49,397 nucleotides of DNA. Origin: Halomonas getboli (GTDB taxonomy: Bacteria; Pseudomonadota; Gammaproteobacteria; Pseudomonadales; Halomonadaceae). Below, piece after piece: positions 46,276 to 49,397 of the stretch (position 1 is the stretch's first letter; each line of letters begins with the position of its first letter). The notes under the pieces were generated by a model. That model worked only from the letters and a program-made list of their open reading frames with translations, was not told the DNA's origin and did not search any database. The translations under genes were made by a program, and so were the position numbers. Where the stretch lies: contig NZ_JALMEW010000012.1 of assembly GCF_023094245.1 (NCBI RefSeq), positions 1 to 49,397 on the forward strand, written 5' to 3'.

Positions 46276-46638
46276 TCAGCGGCCGGTCTCACCGGCGCCG
46301 GCGTCCTGCTCGGGGCGGGAGGACGGCTGCGGAGTGGCCTCGTCGACCATCGCGGCCTCATCCGCCACGGCCGGCGCCTCGCCGCCCGGGCGGCTGGCAT
46401 CCAGCGCTTCTTCCAGGGCGGCGACCTGCTTCTCCAGCGCCTCGACCCGGCCGCGGGTGCGCTGCAGCACGTCCATCAGGATGTCGAAGTCCTCCCGCGA
46501 CACCAGCTCGAGCCGGTCGAAGGCGCCGCGCACCACCTGCTGGATGCCTTTCTGCATGTCTTCCGGCGCCTGGGAGGCGCCCTGAAGGCGCTCGCCGATC
46601 TGCTGGGCCAGGCGGCCGATGCGGTCTTGGCTGACCAT
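46276..46638 (-). CDS. ubiK: Ubiquinone biosynthesis accessory factor UbiK
   Basis: This 120-residue protein has the BMFP (DUF526) domain at about 1-80. MVSQDRIGRLAQQIGERL is the amphipathic N-terminal helix, and FDILMDVLQRTRGRVEALEKQVAALEEAL is the trimeric coiled coil. UbiK (YqiC) helps the Ubi complex make ubiquinone in aerobic conditions. The tail (about 85-120) is acidic and disordered. The start at 46638 matches the family; the frame is open further upstream. Confidence 0.9.
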   Translation of the reverse strand: MVSQDRIGRLAQQIGERLQGASQAPEDMQKGIQQVVRGAFDRLELVSREDFDILMDVLQRTRGRVEALEKQVAALEEALDASRPGGEAPAVADEAAMVDEATPQPSSRPEQDAGAGETGR

Positions 46639-47293
<655 letters not shown>

Positions 47294-47329
47294 GTCAACC
47301 GTTTCTCCCTTTACCCTGGAGTGACAGCC

Positions 47330-49131
<1,802 letters not shown>

Positions 49132-49133
<2 letters not shown>

Positions 49134-49208
49134 GCTGCAAGCTGCAAGCTGCAAGCTGCAAGCTGCAAGCTGCAAGCTGCAAGCTGCAAGCTGCAAGCTG
49201 CAAGCTGC
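49132..49208. repeat. Tandem heptamer array (AAGCTGC x 11)
   Basis: Eleven perfect head-to-tail copies of AAGCTGC begin within the stop codon of the second PII gene (TAA then GCTGC). No variation is seen between copies. Confidence 0.97.
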
Positions 49209-49240
49209 AGGTCGACAGCCTGGAATCGCCCAGAGCAAAA

Positions 49241-49275
49241 AGAAAACCCCGAAGGCTCAGCCTTCGGGGTTTTCT
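49241..49275. terminator. Bidirectional terminator between two tandem arrays
   Basis: AGAAAACCCCGAAGGCT and its reverse complement form a 17-bp stem with A/T tracts on both sides, so it can work in either direction. It ends the second PII transcript. Confidence 0.9.
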
Positions 49276-49397
49276 TGTAGCTCGGCGCTTGTAGCTCGGC
49301 GCTTGTAGCTCGGCGCTTGTAGCTCGGCGCTTGTAGCTCGGCGCTTGTAGCTCGGCGCTTGTAGCTCGGCGCTTGTAGCTCGGCGCTTGTAGCTCGG
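49274..49397. repeat. Tandem 14-mer array (CTTGTAGCTCGGCG), running out of the window
   Basis: Nearly nine perfect copies of a 14-base unit reach the right edge, so the full length is not known. The unit is a pair of heptamers, GCTTGTA and GCTCGGC. The first differs by one base from GCTTGCA, the reverse complement of a phase of the array at 49132. Confidence 0.97.

Overview
The window is a chromosomal segment of a GC-rich (roughly two thirds GC) gammaproteobacterium, almost certainly a halophilic Halomonadaceae member (Halomonas or a close relative). The strongest taxonomic marker is a complete teaABCD locus, the ectoine/hydroxyectoine TRAP transporter described in Halomonas elongata. Its binding protein starts its mature chain with the DNWRYAHEEYEG motif I remember for TeaA. 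The conserved blocks hemC-hemD-hemX-hemY // argH-lptM-lysA-dapF-DUF484-xerC-yigB, engB // cyt c4-dsbA, and ubiK // glnK-amtB also fit the Pseudomonas/Halomonas branch. Nearly every gene is a housekeeping gene. I see no phage, IS element, CRISPR array, rRNA or tRNA.

Layout. 1-2.5 kb: pyruvate kinase tail, methylglyoxal synthase and glucose-6-phosphate isomerase. 2.6-6 kb: a tandem pair of fluoride-channel genes (crcB) divergent from a large YbiO-type mechanosensitive channel. 6.1-10.6 kb: the hem cluster. 10.8-17.2 kb: arginine/lysine/peptidoglycan precursor genes, the LptM lipoprotein, XerC and a HAD phosphatase, then convergent engB. 18-20 kb: cytochrome c4, DsbA and an EEP-family nuclease-like protein. 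20.3-23.5 kb: a TakP-like TRAP transporter. 23.7-29.8 kb: YqaA, ThiD, a tandem Usp protein, a chalcone-isomerase-like protein, Dtd, a YheS ABC-F ATPase and a TIGR02444 protein. 29.9-33.5 kb: teaABCD. 33.6-37.6 kb: FKBP isomerase, AEC permease, a candidate Fur-controlled small RNA, and a LysR/EamA pair. 37.6-40.6 kb: thiS-thiG-trmB, DUF423 and a thioesterase. 40.8-44.7 kb: malate synthase G under a probable IclR operator, an alpha/beta hydrolase and a lipoprotein. 44.7-49.4 kb: comM-ubiK divergent from glnK-amtB-glnK2, which has a sigma-54 type promoter, then tandem repeats.

The unexplained structure lies between the genes. (1) A Fur-box promoter followed by about 110 nt and a rho-independent terminator at 35.4-35.6 kb looks like an unannotated iron-responsive small RNA gene. 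(2) A 107-109 bp repeat is present twice (23,550 and 39,690). It folds on paper into a long closing stem carrying two hairpins that each display an ANGGA loop, as CsrA/RsmA sites do. (3) A 125-160 bp palindromic repeat with a shared GGAGTTTAC...TAAATGAG-type centre is present three times (17,063; 25,995; 39,255), once supplying the engB stop codon and once inside the thiS-thiG operon. (4) A terminator hairpin at 3,413-3,440 sits in the crcB leader with no gene upstream to terminate. (5) Two heptamer-based tandem arrays at the right edge are inverted about a terminator. Functions of these elements are inferences from reading; no folding, alignment or database search was run.
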